Part shown: positions 7,405 to 14,838 of the stretch, in pieces
How positions within the stretch are numbered: position 1 is the stretch's first letter
How the letters are laid out: each line of letters opens with the position of its first letter
NCBI GenBank assembly: GCA_031279575.1
Contig: JAITIG010000233.1
Location: forward strand, 1-36,768
Reading direction: 5' to 3'
Source of the DNA: Bifidobacteriaceae bacterium
Lineage (GTDB): Bacteria > Actinomycetota > Actinomycetes > Actinomycetales > WQXJ01
DNA: 36,768 nucleotides
The notes under the pieces: generated by a model
Told to the model about the DNA's origin: nothing
Seen by the model: only the letters and a program-made list of their open reading frames with translations
Databases searched by the model: none
Made by a program: the position numbers and the translations under genes

Positions 7405-7774
7405 GGTGAGGGTTCTCCTTGGTGGTGCGCGGTTGATTGGGGGCTGGTGGGCTGTTGGCGCACGTTGCGGGAGATGGTTTAGGGGCGGGACGCGCGCCGC
7501 GGCCGCATAGCGGCGGGGGTTTGGCGTCCAGCGCCCGGGGTCATTGCAAGTCGAACGCGCGCTGAGGCTTCAGCGGCGCATTCGACGGGTTGGCATGCGC
7601 ACAGGCTAGCCGGTGGGGCCTGATTCGGCAGCCTTTGGTCCGCATGGTGAGACGGATTGGGCGGTGGCGGGCGCCTTGGCCCAGACGCGCCGCCTTGGCC
7701 CGTAGCACAATTGGTGTGGCGGGCGCCGCTGTGGGCGCGCCGCAGACCTGTTCACTCCTCGGAAGGGAAGCCCG
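7405..7774. other. Divergent intergenic region metY / peroxiredoxin
   Basis: This 370-base spacer must contain promoters for both divergent genes. I see no protein gene of normal size, no tRNA and no match to SAM riboswitch consensus words. It holds the metY ribosome binding site (AAGGAG near 7420), the hairpin at 7550-7586, a minus-strand 8-codon frame at about 7595-7569 and the peroxiredoxin ribosome binding site (GGAAGGGA near 7761-7768). Confidence 0.7.
7550..7586 (-). promoter_or_regulatory. Hairpin in the metY leader, overlapping an 8-codon leader frame
   Basis: GTCGAA (7550-7555) pairs with TTCGAC (7581-7586), and inside this a further stem of six plus three base pairs closes a 4-base loop (7566-7569), with small bulges. 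On the minus strand an ATG-started frame of eight codons (MPTRRMRR) runs into this hairpin and stops within it. That would be compatible with translation-dependent attenuation, but no Cys codon is present and nothing shows it is translated. It may instead be a terminator or chance structure. Confidence 0.35.
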
Positions 7775-8254
7775 ATGGCAAATCTTCAACCCGGCGACGC
7801 CGCCCCCGACTTCACCTTGGAGTCCGATGACGGTCCCGAGCTCACGCTCTCGAGTCTGCGCCCCAAGAAAGTCATTTTGTACGCTTACCCGGCCGCGTTC
7901 ACGCCCGGCTGCTCGCTGGAGGCGCGGGATTTCAGGGACTCGTTTGCGCAGTTCGAGGCGGCCGGCTATGTCATAGTCGGCATCTCGCCGGATGACGCGG
8001 AAGGCATCGCGGCCTTCTCGGAGGAGATGGGGTTGCCGTTCACGCTGGTGGCGGACCCGGATCACAAGGTGTTGGAGCAGTACGGCGCCTGGGGCGAGAA
8101 GACCATGTTTGGCCGCAGGTCCATCGGCGTGATCCGCTCGACTTTTGTGATCGGCGGCGACGGCCTGATTGAGGTGGCTGATTACGCGGTCAAGGCGCCG
8201 GGCCATGTGGAGCGCCTGGCCGAGCAGTTGGGCATCCCCCTGGAGGGTTTCTGA
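7775..8254 (+). CDS. bcp: Peroxiredoxin, Bcp/PrxQ type
   Basis: This 159-residue cytosolic thioredoxin-fold enzyme reduces hydrogen peroxide and organic hydroperoxides. It begins MANLQPGDAAPDFTLESDDG and has the peroxidatic site AAFTPGCSLEARDFRD, with the catalytic Cys in TPGC. The active-site Arg and the C-terminal strand (RSTFVIGGDG) are in place. Many PrxQ/Bcp proteins have a second, resolving Cys five positions after the first; here that position is Arg and no other Cys is visible. It should therefore act as a 1-Cys enzyme, resolved by an external thiol such as mycothiol or thioredoxin (inference). Length is normal. GGAAGGGA lies 7-14 bases before the ATG. The gene appears monocistronic. 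Confidence 0.93.
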   Translation: MANLQPGDAAPDFTLESDDGPELTLSSLRPKKVILYAYPAAFTPGCSLEARDFRDSFAQFEAAGYVIVGISPDDAEGIAAFSEEMGLPFTLVADPDHKVLEQYGAWGEKTMFGRRSIGVIRSTFVIGGDGLIEVADYAVKAPGHVERLAEQLGIPLEGF

Positions 8255-8307
8255 GGCTTGGCTGCCAGCGGCCCCGCCCAGTGGGGGCAGTGGCGGGTGT
8301 TGGCTGT

Positions 8308-8335
8308 GTGACTTGTGAGGGCCATGGGGTAAGGT
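8308..8335 (+). promoter_or_regulatory. Candidate promoter of the NlpC/P60 gene
   Basis: GTGACT (8308-8313) and TAAGGT (8330-8335) are spaced 16 bases apart, 65 bases before the start codon. The -35 match is partial. No c-di-AMP (ydaO) riboswitch, common before such hydrolases, was recognised in the leader. Confidence 0.3.
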
Positions 8336-8399
8336 AGGGGGACGTGTCGTCTTCCCACACAGCGCCCGGGCCAACGCGCGGGCGCGGTTAGGACCTCAA

Positions 8400-9674
8400 A
8401 TGCGCCGATCCCAGTCGCGCCTGGCCCGCGCGGCGCTGGCTGCCACCGCCCTGGTGGCAGCGATCGCGCTGGCCAGCCCGGCGCTGGCCGAGCCATCGCC
8501 GGCCCCCGGCTCAGACGCCGCGGTGGCGGAGGCCAAACGCCAAGAGCAGTTGGCCGCCGCCTCGGTGGCGCAAATCGAGGGCATGCTGGACAGCCTGATC
8601 GAGCAAACCGCCCAGGCCGAGGCCGCGGCCGGCGCGGCCGCCGAGGCCTACAACAAAGCCCAGGAGGAACTCGGCGCCGCCACCGCCCAGGCCGAAGCGG
8701 CCGAAGCCGCCGCCGGCCAGGCGGCCGAGGAGTTGGCCAAGGCGCGCGGCGCGCTGGCGCGAGTGGCGCTGATCAACTCGCAATCCGGCTCCGACATCGC
8801 CCAGCTCGAGCCGCTGCTCGGCTCCGGCGGCATCGAAGAAGCCATGACCAAGAGCGCCATGCTGTTCGTGGTCGGCTCCGCCGCCGACCGCGCGGCGGCC
8901 AAATTCGCGCTCGCCCAGCAAGCGGCCGAGCAGGCCCAAAAACGCGCCGCCAGCGCCATCGCCCTGCGCGAGGAGAAAACCGAGGCCGCCGCCGCCAAGG
9001 CCACCGCCGCCCAGGCGGCGGCCGAAGCCGCCATCGCCGCCCAAGCCGAGGCTGAGGCCAGCCACCAGGAACTGCTGGCGGTGCTGGCGGAAAAGCAGCA
9101 AATCACGCTTGACGCCGCCCAGGCCGCCGAAGAGCGCCGCCAGCGGGAAAAAGAAGACCAAGAGCGCCGCGAACGCGAACGCGCCAGCCAGCCGGCCACG
9201 CCGGCCACGCCGGCCACGCCAACCACCCCCATCACGCCGGCCCCCAACCCGGACCCGCAGCCAACCCCGCCCGCCGCCGAGCCAGACCCGGCCGAGCCAG
9301 ACCCGGCGCAAAGCGGCGCCGCCGCGGGCGAAGCGGCCGTCGCCTGGGCCCGCCAGCAGATCGGCAAACCGTACCAGTGGGGCGGGACGGGGCCGTCATC
9401 GTTCGACTGCTCGGGGCTGACCTCCCAGGCTTGGCTCAACGGCGGCGGGGTGCGCATCCCCCGGGTGGCGGCCGACCAGTACTACGCCGCCACCAAGATC
9501 CCATATGACCAGATGCGGCCCGGGGACCTCATCTTCTGGGGCTCAGACCTGCACCATGTCGCCATCTACTCCGGCGGCGGCAACATGATAGAGGCCCCCA
9601 GCGCGGGCAAGAACATCCGGGAGATCCCGGTCCGCTGGTCCGGCACCGTCCAATACGCCGGCCGCGTCAAGTAG
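8400..9674 (+). CDS. Secreted NlpC/P60 peptidoglycan endopeptidase, RipA-like
   Basis: This 424-residue secreted cell-wall hydrolase should cleave peptide stems of peptidoglycan. A Sec signal peptide (basic MRRSQSRLAR, hydrophobic core, cut near ALA-EPSP at about residue 30) is followed by a long Ala/Glu/Gln-rich coiled coil (about 38-265). A Pro/Thr linker with three repeated PAT units (encoded by 9-base repeats near 9193-9219) follows. The C-terminal NlpC/P60 domain (about 312-424) contains SFDCSGL with Cys337, HHVAIYSG with His386 and MIEAP with Glu398. This Cys-His-Glu arrangement has the same His-to-Glu spacing as I recall for mycobacterial RipA. TAGGAC precedes the ATG at suitable spacing. 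The coiled coil may hold the enzyme inactive or place it at the septum, by analogy with RipA. Its role in daughter-cell separation is inferred. Confidence 0.93.
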   Translation: MRRSQSRLARAALAATALVAAIALASPALAEPSPAPGSDAAVAEAKRQEQLAAASVAQIEGMLDSLIEQTAQAEAAAGAAAEAYNKAQEELGAATAQAEAAEAAAGQAAEELAKARGALARVALINSQSGSDIAQLEPLLGSGGIEEAMTKSAMLFVVGSAADRAAAKFALAQQAAEQAQKRAASAIALREEKTEAAAAKATAAQAAAEAAIAAQAEAEASHQELLAVLAEKQQITLDAAQAAEERRQREKEDQERRERERASQPATPATPATPTTPITPAPNPDPQPTPPAAEPDPAEPDPAQSGAAAGEAAVAWARQQIGKPYQWGGTGPSSFDCSGLTSQAWLNGGGVRIPRVAADQYYAATKIPYDQMRPGDLIFWGSDLHHVAIYSGGGNMIEAPSAGKNIREIPVRWSGTVQYAGRVK

Positions 9675-9694
9675 CCGCGCCGCCCCGGCCGGCC

Positions 9695-10261
9695 TCAGTG
9701 GGCGCCGTTGGCTTTGGCCTCCTCCAGGCGTTTGATCGAGGCCAAGATCTCCGCCTCGGCCCCCGCCCGGTCGGTCCAATGCGAGCCCTCGACCGACTTG
9801 CCCGGCTCCAGATCCTTGTAGATCTCAAAGAAGTGCTGCACCTCCAAGCGGTGGAACTCCGAGACGTCGTCGATATCCAGCCGCCACGAGGCGCGCGTGT
9901 CGTGGGCCGGCACGCACAAGACCTTGTCGTCGCCGCCGGCCTCGTCCGTCATGCGGAACATGCCCAGCGCCCGGCAGCGGATCAGGCAGCCGGGGAAGGT
10001 CGGCTCGTCCAGCAGCACCAAGGCGTCCAGCGGGTCGCCATCGGCCCCCAGCGTGCCCTCGACGAAGCCGTAATCATCCGGGTAGCGGGTGGCGGTGAAC
10101 AGCATCCGGTCCAGGCGGATGCGCCCGGTCAGGTGGTCCATCTCATACTTGTTGCGCGAGCCTTTGGGGATCTCGATGGTGACGTCGAACTCAAGCGGGC
10201 GGGTGCCCGTCCCGTCCGAATGGGTGGTCCGCAAGGCGGGCTTGTAGTTGGGTTTCGGCAT
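9695..10261 (-). CDS. ppa: Inorganic pyrophosphatase, family I
   Basis: The enzyme hydrolyses pyrophosphate to phosphate and so drives biosynthetic reactions in the cytosol. The 188-residue protein has the family I blocks. These are [39 protein letters not shown], the metal-binding [19 protein letters not shown] signature and a conserved [20 protein letters not shown]. Relatives usually start directly before FDVTIEIP, so about 23 N-terminal residues here are additional. No other start lies between, and GGGAGC precedes the ATG at 10261, so the long form is kept. It is divergently arranged with dacB, with only 55 bases between their start codons, and ends 20 bases after the converging NlpC/P60 gene. 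Confidence 0.96.
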   Translation of the reverse strand: MPKPNYKPALRTTHSDGTGTRPLEFDVTIEIPKGSRNKYEMDHLTGRIRLDRMLFTATRYPDDYGFVEGTLGADGDPLDALVLLDEPTFPGCLIRCRALGMFRMTDEAGGDDKVLCVPAHDTRASWRLDIDDVSEFHRLEVQHFFEIYKDLEPGKSVEGSHWTDRAGAEAEILASIKRLEEAKANGAH

Positions 10262-10303
10262 GGCTGCGAGCTCCCGGTGGGCTAGGCGGCGGGTGTTTCC
10301 CTC

Positions 10304-10309
10304 TAGTGT
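10304..10309 (+). promoter_or_regulatory. -10 box of dacB (probable leaderless start)
   Basis: TAGTGT ends 8 bases before the GTG at 10317, so transcription probably begins at the start codon itself. No ribosome binding site is seen before this GTG, which agrees with that reading. Confidence 0.5.
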
Positions 10310-10316
10310 GGCTTAT

Positions 10317-11789
10317 GTGAGCCGCCCAGGGGAAAACCGCGCCGCCCGCCGCCTTGCGGGAGCGGCGGTGGCCGGCCTGGGCGCGGCCGCCTTGGCCTTG
10401 TGCCCGATGCCGTCCGCCGGCGCCGAGGACGGGAGGCTGCCCGGGGTGAGGGTTATCCCGGTGGCCGAGGCCTTGGACCCGGGCGCGCCGCTGCCATCCC
10501 AGGCGGCGATCAGCGAGGTGGCGGCCCGCACCATCCAAGCCCAGGTCCTGACCGCCCCGGCCGCCTCGGCGCCCCTGGCAGGCGCGGCCGCCGTGCCGGC
10601 GGACCTGGTCGGGGGACTCGGCGCCTCCGTGCGCGACCTGCTGACCGGCGAGGAGCTGTTCGCCCTGGACGCGACGCGCGGCCTGATCCCGGCCTCGACC
10701 ATGAAAGTGCTGACCGCGGCCGCCGCCCTGACGGCGCTGGGACCTGACGCCACCCTCACCACCAGCGCAGTCCTCAGCTTCGACAACGGGGCCGGGGCGC
10801 CGGCGGGCACCGTCACCTTGGTGGCCGGCGGCGATGTCACCCTGGGGGCGGACGCGGGCGACCCGCGGGCGGTGATGGGGCGCGCCGGGCTGGGGGACCT
10901 GGCCCGCGCCGCCGCCATCGAACTGCGGCGCAGCGGGCTGCGCGCGGCGCGGGTGGCGTTGGACGACACCTTGTTCGAGGGGCCGTCCACCTACCCCGAC
11001 TGGGGCTGGAGCAGCGGCACCACCTGGGGCGCGCCCACCTCGCCGCTGGCGGTGATGGCCGGGCGGGCGGGCGCCGGGTTCGACGCGGCCACCTTTGTGG
11101 CCGACCCGGCGCTGAGCGCCGCGCGGCACTTCGCCGCCCTGCTGGCGGCGGCGGCGGTGGACCAGTCGGTGGCGCTGCCAACCGTGGAGGTGGAACTGGA
11201 GGTGGCCCGGGCGGCCGCGCCGGCCGGCGCGGAGGTGATCGCGGCGGTCGACTCGGCCCCGGTGCGGCAATTGGCGGCGCACCTGCTGCGGGAATCGGAC
11301 AACACTGTGGCGGAGGCGCTGGGCCGCCTGGCGGCGCTGGCCTTGGGCCAGGCGGGCAGCTTCGAGGGCTGCGCGGCGGCGGTCAGCGAGACCCTGGCCC
11401 GGCGGGGGGTGGCCACGGCCGGGCTGAGCGTGGACGATTGCTCGGGTCTGAGCCACGGCTCCAGGGTGCCCGCGGCGACTTTGACCGCCGCGCTGGCGCT
11501 GGCCGGGGACGCCTCGGCGGCGCAGTTGGGCGCCGTGGCGCGGGGCCTGCCGGTGGGCGGGTTGCAAGGCACGGTGGCGGAGCGGTTCGCCGAGGCGCCC
11601 GGCGCGGGCAACGTGCGCGCCAAGACCGGCACTTTGACGGGGGTGACGTCTTTGGCGGGGCTGGTCCAGACGGCATCGGGCCGGGAGCTGGCTTTCGCGG
11701 TGGTGGCCAACCCGGATCCGCGGGTGGGGACGGACGGCATCCGCCGCGCCATCGACCAGTTCGCGCAGGGCCTGGCGGCCCTGGCCTGA
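10317..11789 (+). CDS. dacB: D-alanyl-D-alanine carboxypeptidase/endopeptidase (PBP4, family S13)
   Basis: DacB trims the terminal D-Ala and can cut peptide cross-links in peptidoglycan outside the membrane. The 490-residue protein has an N-terminal basic region and a hydrophobic Ala-rich segment (about residues 13-30), giving a signal peptide or anchor that ends near PSAGAED. All three serine-acyltransferase motifs are present: STMK (Ser127, Lys130), SDN (327-329) and KTG (436-438), with the large insertion between the first two typical of S13 enzymes. GTG at 10317 is favoured over an in-frame ATG 69 bases upstream because a TAGTGT box sits just before it and the signal peptide then starts at once. 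It opens the long plus-strand gene series, and a metalloprotease gene follows after 155 bases. Confidence 0.94.
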   Translation: MSRPGENRAARRLAGAAVAGLGAAALALCPMPSAGAEDGRLPGVRVIPVAEALDPGAPLPSQAAISEVAARTIQAQVLTAPAASAPLAGAAAVPADLVGGLGASVRDLLTGEELFALDATRGLIPASTMKVLTAAAALTALGPDATLTTSAVLSFDNGAGAPAGTVTLVAGGDVTLGADAGDPRAVMGRAGLGDLARAAAIELRRSGLRAARVALDDTLFEGPSTYPDWGWSSGTTWGAPTSPLAVMAGRAGAGFDAATFVADPALSAARHFAALLAAAAVDQSVALPTVEVELEVARAAAPAGAEVIAAVDSAPVRQLAAHLLRESDNTVAEALGRLAALALGQAGSFEGCAAAVSETLARRGVATAGLSVDDCSGLSHGSRVPAATLTAALALAGDASAAQLGAVARGLPVGGLQGTVAERFAEAPGAGNVRAKTGTLTGVTSLAGLVQTASGRELAFAVVANPDPRVGTDGIRRAIDQFAQGLAALA

Positions 11790-11932
11790 ACCCGCCGCGA
11801 AGTCGCAAACTGGCCGGATTGCGGCTGGCGGGGGCCAAAGCGGTCCCGGCGGCCCCCGGCCGCGTCCCATTCGGCTAGAGCCGCTGCCGCCGAGCCCCCC
11901 GGGGCCGGGCGCCGGCGCGCGGGTCCAGGCGT

Positions 11933-11938
11933 TAGGGT
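11933..11938 (+). promoter_or_regulatory. -10 box of the metalloprotease gene (probable leaderless start)
   Basis: TAGGGT ends 7 bases before the GTG at 11945, which favours that codon over the adjoining GTG at 11942. No Shine-Dalgarno sequence is visible. Confidence 0.45.
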
Positions 11939-11944
11939 TGAGTG

Positions 11945-12979
11945 GTGTCCCAGGGGATCAATTTTGCTCTCGCCGCCAAAGCGGGCGGGTTGGCGGCGCG
12001 CCCCGGCCCCGACATCACCCCGGCCGAGGGCATTCACCTGGTCGCAGACCTGCGCAGCCAGGCCGGCCGGGCGCTCGGCTATGTGGCCGAGATCACGGGC
12101 CTGGACCAGCCGGCCGCCCAGGCGGCTGGCGCGGCGGTGGCGGTCACCGACCGCCGCGGCTACATCCACGGCCTGATCCGCATGGTGCAGGGCCTGGTCG
12201 GGGAAGCCTGGCAGGAGGATGACATCACCTGGCTGGGCGGCCAGGTGGCAGGCGCGCAGTTGGGCGCCTTCGCCGGCGTGCTGGCCCAGCGCGTCCTAGG
12301 CCAGTACGACCCGTTCCACCTCCCGCCGGGCGGCGCCCCGAGCGGCCGGGTGCTGCTGGTGGCGCCGAACATCCTGCGCTTCGAGCGCCAGCTTGACGCC
12401 GACCCGCGCGACTTCCACCTGTGGATCGCGCTGCACGAGATGGCCCACGCCGTGCAGTTCGCGGCCGCGCCGTGGCTGGCCGAGTGGGTGCGCCAGCGCT
12501 TCGATGAAATGATGCAGCTCGACACCGACGAGGGCCGCGGCGCGCGCTTGGTGGCCGCCGCCCGCCGCCTGCCGGATCTTTTCTCGGACGATGCCGCCGC
12601 CCAGGCCGCCGCAACCGGCTTGCTGACCCCGCCGCAGGCGGCGGTGCTGGCCCGCATCGCCGGGGCCATGTCGCTGCTGGAGGGCCACGCCGATGTCATC
12701 ATGGACGCGGTGGGCCCCAAGGTGGTCAAAACGGTGGAGCAGCTGCGCCCCCGGTTCGACGCCCGCCGCTTGGCCCGCGGCCGCCTGGAGCGGGCGCTGC
12801 GCCGCCTGGCCGGGCTGGAGGCGAAGACCGCGCAGTACGTCCAAGGCGCCTCGTTTGTCCGCGCGGTGCTGGCCCAGGCCGGCCACGAGGGCCTGAACCA
12901 GGCTTTCAGCGGCCCCGAGCGGCTGCCCACAGCCCAGGAGATGGAGGACCCGGCGGCTTGGATGGCCCGCGTCCTGTAA
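11945..12979 (+). CDS. Zinc-dependent metalloprotease, DUF2342 / F420-biosynthesis-associated family
   Basis: This 344-residue protein belongs to the actinobacterial family often named coenzyme F420 biosynthesis-associated or zinc-dependent metalloprotease. Its substrate is not known. The zinc site is seen as WIALHEMAHAVQF (HExxH), with a downstream LLEGHADVIMDAVGP segment that supplies a further His/Glu as in minigluzincin-like proteins. The N-terminal domain and the EWVRQRFDEMM helix fit the family. There is no signal peptide. The start is either GTG 11942 or GTG 11945; the second lies exactly 7 bases from the TAGGGT box. Its position between dacB and tilS is conserved in many actinomycetes as I recall, which supports the assignment but does not reveal a role. 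Confidence 0.88.
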   Translation: MSQGINFALAAKAGGLAARPGPDITPAEGIHLVADLRSQAGRALGYVAEITGLDQPAAQAAGAAVAVTDRRGYIHGLIRMVQGLVGEAWQEDDITWLGGQVAGAQLGAFAGVLAQRVLGQYDPFHLPPGGAPSGRVLLVAPNILRFERQLDADPRDFHLWIALHEMAHAVQFAAAPWLAEWVRQRFDEMMQLDTDEGRGARLVAAARRLPDLFSDDAAAQAAATGLLTPPQAAVLARIAGAMSLLEGHADVIMDAVGPKVVKTVEQLRPRFDARRLARGRLERALRRLAGLEAKTAQYVQGASFVRAVLAQAGHEGLNQAFSGPERLPTAQEMEDPAAWMARVL

Positions 12980-13005
12980 GGCGGGGCCGGCGCGGGGAGG
13001 GACTG

Positions 13006-14286
13006 GTGGCCAAGTTGAATCCAGCGGTGGCGGCCGGCCGCGCGGCTGTCCGCCCGGCTCTGCGGGCGGCCGCCGCCGCCAGTCCGGCGCCGTTGGTGCT
13101 GGTGGCTTGCTCTGGCGGGGCGGATTCGCTGGCTTTGGCCGCCGCCGTCGCCTTTGAGGCCCCCCGGGCGCAGGTCCGGGCCGGCGCGGTGGTGGTTGAC
13201 CACGGCCTGCAGCCCGGTTCGGAGCAGGTGGCGGGGCAGGCGGCCGCCCAGTGCGCCGCCCTGGGCCTGGCCCCCGTGGCGGTGGAGCGGGTCCGCGTCC
13301 CCCAAGGCAGCGCCGATGGCGTCGAGGCGGCCGCCCGCCAGGCCCGTTACGCCGCTTTGGAGCGCGCCGCCGGCGCCCATGGGGCCCTGGCGGTCTATTT
13401 GGGCCACACGCTTGACGACCAGGCGGAGACAGTGCTGTTGGCGCTGGCCAGAGGCGCGGGGGCGAGGGCGCTGGAGGGCATGGCGCCGGTCCGGGGGATT
13501 TTCCAGCGGCCGTTCTTGGGCCTGAGCCGGGCCCAAACCGAGGCCATGGTGGCGGCGGCGGGCTTGGCGGCGTGGCAGGACCCGGCCAATCTGCCGGGCG
13601 GGCCGCACCCTTCGCGCCGGGCCGAGCTGCGCGCCTGGGCGATGCCCGCGCTGGCCCAAACCCTGGGCCCCGGCCTGCCGGGAGCCCTGGCCAGGACAGC
13701 GCGGCGGCTGCGCCAAGACAGCGACTACCTGGACCAGGCCGCCGCCGCCCTGCTGGCCGCGGCCACCGCCCAGGCCGCGCCTGCCGGGGAGCCGGACGGC
13801 CGCCTGGCCGGCGCCGGCGCGGCATCGGGCGGGCAAGGCGGGCAAGGCGGGGAAGGCGGGGCCGGCGGGCTGGAATTGGACGGCCGGCTGGCCGGCGCCG
13901 GCGCGGCATCGGGCGGGCAAGGCGGGGAAGGCGGCGAGGGCGGGCTGGAATTGGACGGCCGGGTGGCCGGCGGCGGCGCGGCATCGGGCGGGCAAGGCGG
14001 GGAAGGCGGGCTGGAATTGGACGTCCGGGTGCTGGCGGGGGCGCACCCGGCGCTCAGAACCCGGGCCCTGCGGCAAGCCGCCCTGCGCGCCGGGGCCAGG
14101 CCCGGCGGCCTGGCGGCCGCCCACATCGACGCCCTCGACGCCCTGGTGGCGAACTGGCGGGGCCAAGGCGAAGCCAACCTGCCAGGCGGAATCCGGGCCG
14201 GGCGCAAGTGTGGCAAGCTGGTGTTCCGCGCGGGCGGCGGGCCAGGCCCCCGCAACACGGTGACAGGAGACCCTGGTGGACGTTGA
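13006..14286 (+). CDS. tilS: tRNA(Ile)-lysidine synthetase with internal Gly-rich repeats
   Basis: TilS ligates lysine to C34 of the CAU-anticodon tRNA-Ile using ATP, so that it reads AUA codons. The 426-residue product has the PP-loop ATPase motif SGGADS (36-41), then [31 protein letters not shown], and the C-terminal QDPANLP and [13 protein letters not shown] segments. The GTG at 13006 has GGGAGG at the right distance; open frame further upstream overlaps the metalloprotease gene. The unusual feature is an insertion at about residues 264-338 made of three imperfect Gly/Ala-rich repeats of 28, 25 and 22 residues, each ending LELD. It sits just after the catalytic domain, and the remaining C-terminus continues in frame. 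The gene overlaps hpt by 11 bases. Confidence 0.93.
   Translation: MAKLNPAVAAGRAAVRPALRAAAAASPAPLVLVACSGGADSLALAAAVAFEAPRAQVRAGAVVVDHGLQPGSEQVAGQAAAQCAALGLAPVAVERVRVPQGSADGVEAAARQARYAALERAAGAHGALAVYLGHTLDDQAETVLLALARGAGARALEGMAPVRGIFQRPFLGLSRAQTEAMVAAAGLAAWQDPANLPGGPHPSRRAELRAWAMPALAQTLGPGLPGALARTARRLRQDSDYLDQAAAALLAAATAQAAPAGEPDGRLAGAGAASGGQGGQGGEGGAGGLELDGRLAGAGAASGGQGGEGGEGGLELDGRVAGGGAASGGQGGEGGLELDVRVLAGAHPALRTRALRQAALRAGARPGGLAAAHIDALDALVANWRGQGEANLPGGIRAGRKCGKLVFRAGGGPGPRNTVTGDPGGR
13795..14019 (+). repeat. Three in-frame tandem repeats of 84, 75 and 66 bp inside tilS
   Basis: Units begin at 13795, 13879 and 13954. Each opens with a GACGGCCG-type sequence, holds GCGGCATCGGGCGGGCAAGG and ends with GGGCTGGAATTG. 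Successive units are shorter by exactly 9 bases through loss of Gly-Gln/Gly-Glu-Gly triplets, so the frame is kept. Near-identity at the DNA level suggests recent duplication. Confidence 0.95.
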
Positions 14287-14827
14287 GGACGTCGGCTCAG
14301 ACTTGGACAAGGTGCTGGTGACCCAGGCCCAGCTGGAAGCCCGCCTGGGCGAGTTGGCGGCGCAAATCGACGCCGACTACGCCGGCCGGGACCTGCTGCT
14401 GGTGGGCGTCCTCAAAGGCGCCGTCATGGTGATGGCGGATCTGTCCCGCAAGCTGCGCTCAAAAGTGACCATGGACTGGATGGCGGTGTCCTCATATGGC
14501 TCCGGCACCAAATCTTCCGGTGTGGTCAGAATCCTCAAAGACTTGGACACGGACATCCACGGGCGCGAGGTGCTGATAGTCGAGGACATCGTCGACTCCG
14601 GCCTGACCTTGTCCTGGCTGCTGGCCAACTTGCGCTCGCGCGGCGCCGCCAGCGTTGAGGTGGCGGCCATGCTGCGCAAACCCGGCGCGGCCAAAGTCGA
14701 TGTGGACGTGAAGTATGTCGGCTTCGACATCCCCAATGATTTCGTGGTTGGGTACGGGTTGGACTTCGCCGAGCGCTACCGCAACCTGCCGTTCGTCGGC
14801 CGGCTGGCGCGGCGCGCCTACGAGTAA
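14276..14827 (+). CDS. hpt: Hypoxanthine(-guanine) phosphoribosyltransferase
   Basis: Hpt salvages hypoxanthine and guanine to IMP and GMP using PRPP. The 183-residue protein has the type I PRTase fold. [15 protein letters not shown] holds the PPi loop, and [11 protein letters not shown] forms the flexible loop. The PRPP-binding motif [14 protein letters not shown] is at residues 99-112. [20 protein letters not shown] is the purine-binding hood segment, and RNLPFVG lies near the end. The start is GTG at 14276, within the last codons of tilS and preceded by AGGAG, so it is translationally coupled to tilS. The following gene, ftsH, begins 12 bases after its stop. The tilS-hpt-ftsH order is widely conserved in Gram-positive bacteria. 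Confidence 0.97.
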   Translation: MDVEDVGSDLDKVLVTQAQLEARLGELAAQIDADYAGRDLLLVGVLKGAVMVMADLSRKLRSKVTMDWMAVSSYGSGTKSSGVVRILKDLDTDIHGREVLIVEDIVDSGLTLSWLLANLRSRGAASVEVAAMLRKPGAAKVDVDVKYVGFDIPNDFVVGYGLDFAERYRNLPFVGRLARRAYE

Positions 14828-14838
14828 GAGAGAAACAA

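Noticed and set aside
7405..7774. SAM riboswitch upstream of metY
   Set aside because: I looked for SAM-I, SAM-II and SAM-IV type conserved words in the minus-strand leader and found none; only an unrelated hairpin is present.
8255..8399. c-di-AMP (ydaO) riboswitch before the NlpC/P60 gene
   Set aside because: The leader is only about 145 bases and lacks the conserved ydaO segments; an ordinary promoter and ribosome binding site explain it.
12160..14310. A 716-codon open frame on the minus strand opposite tilS and the metalloprotease gene
   Set aside because: It lies antisense to two well-recognised genes, is full of Arg/Pro/Gly low-complexity sequence and matches no family. Such frames arise because stop codons are rare at this GC content.
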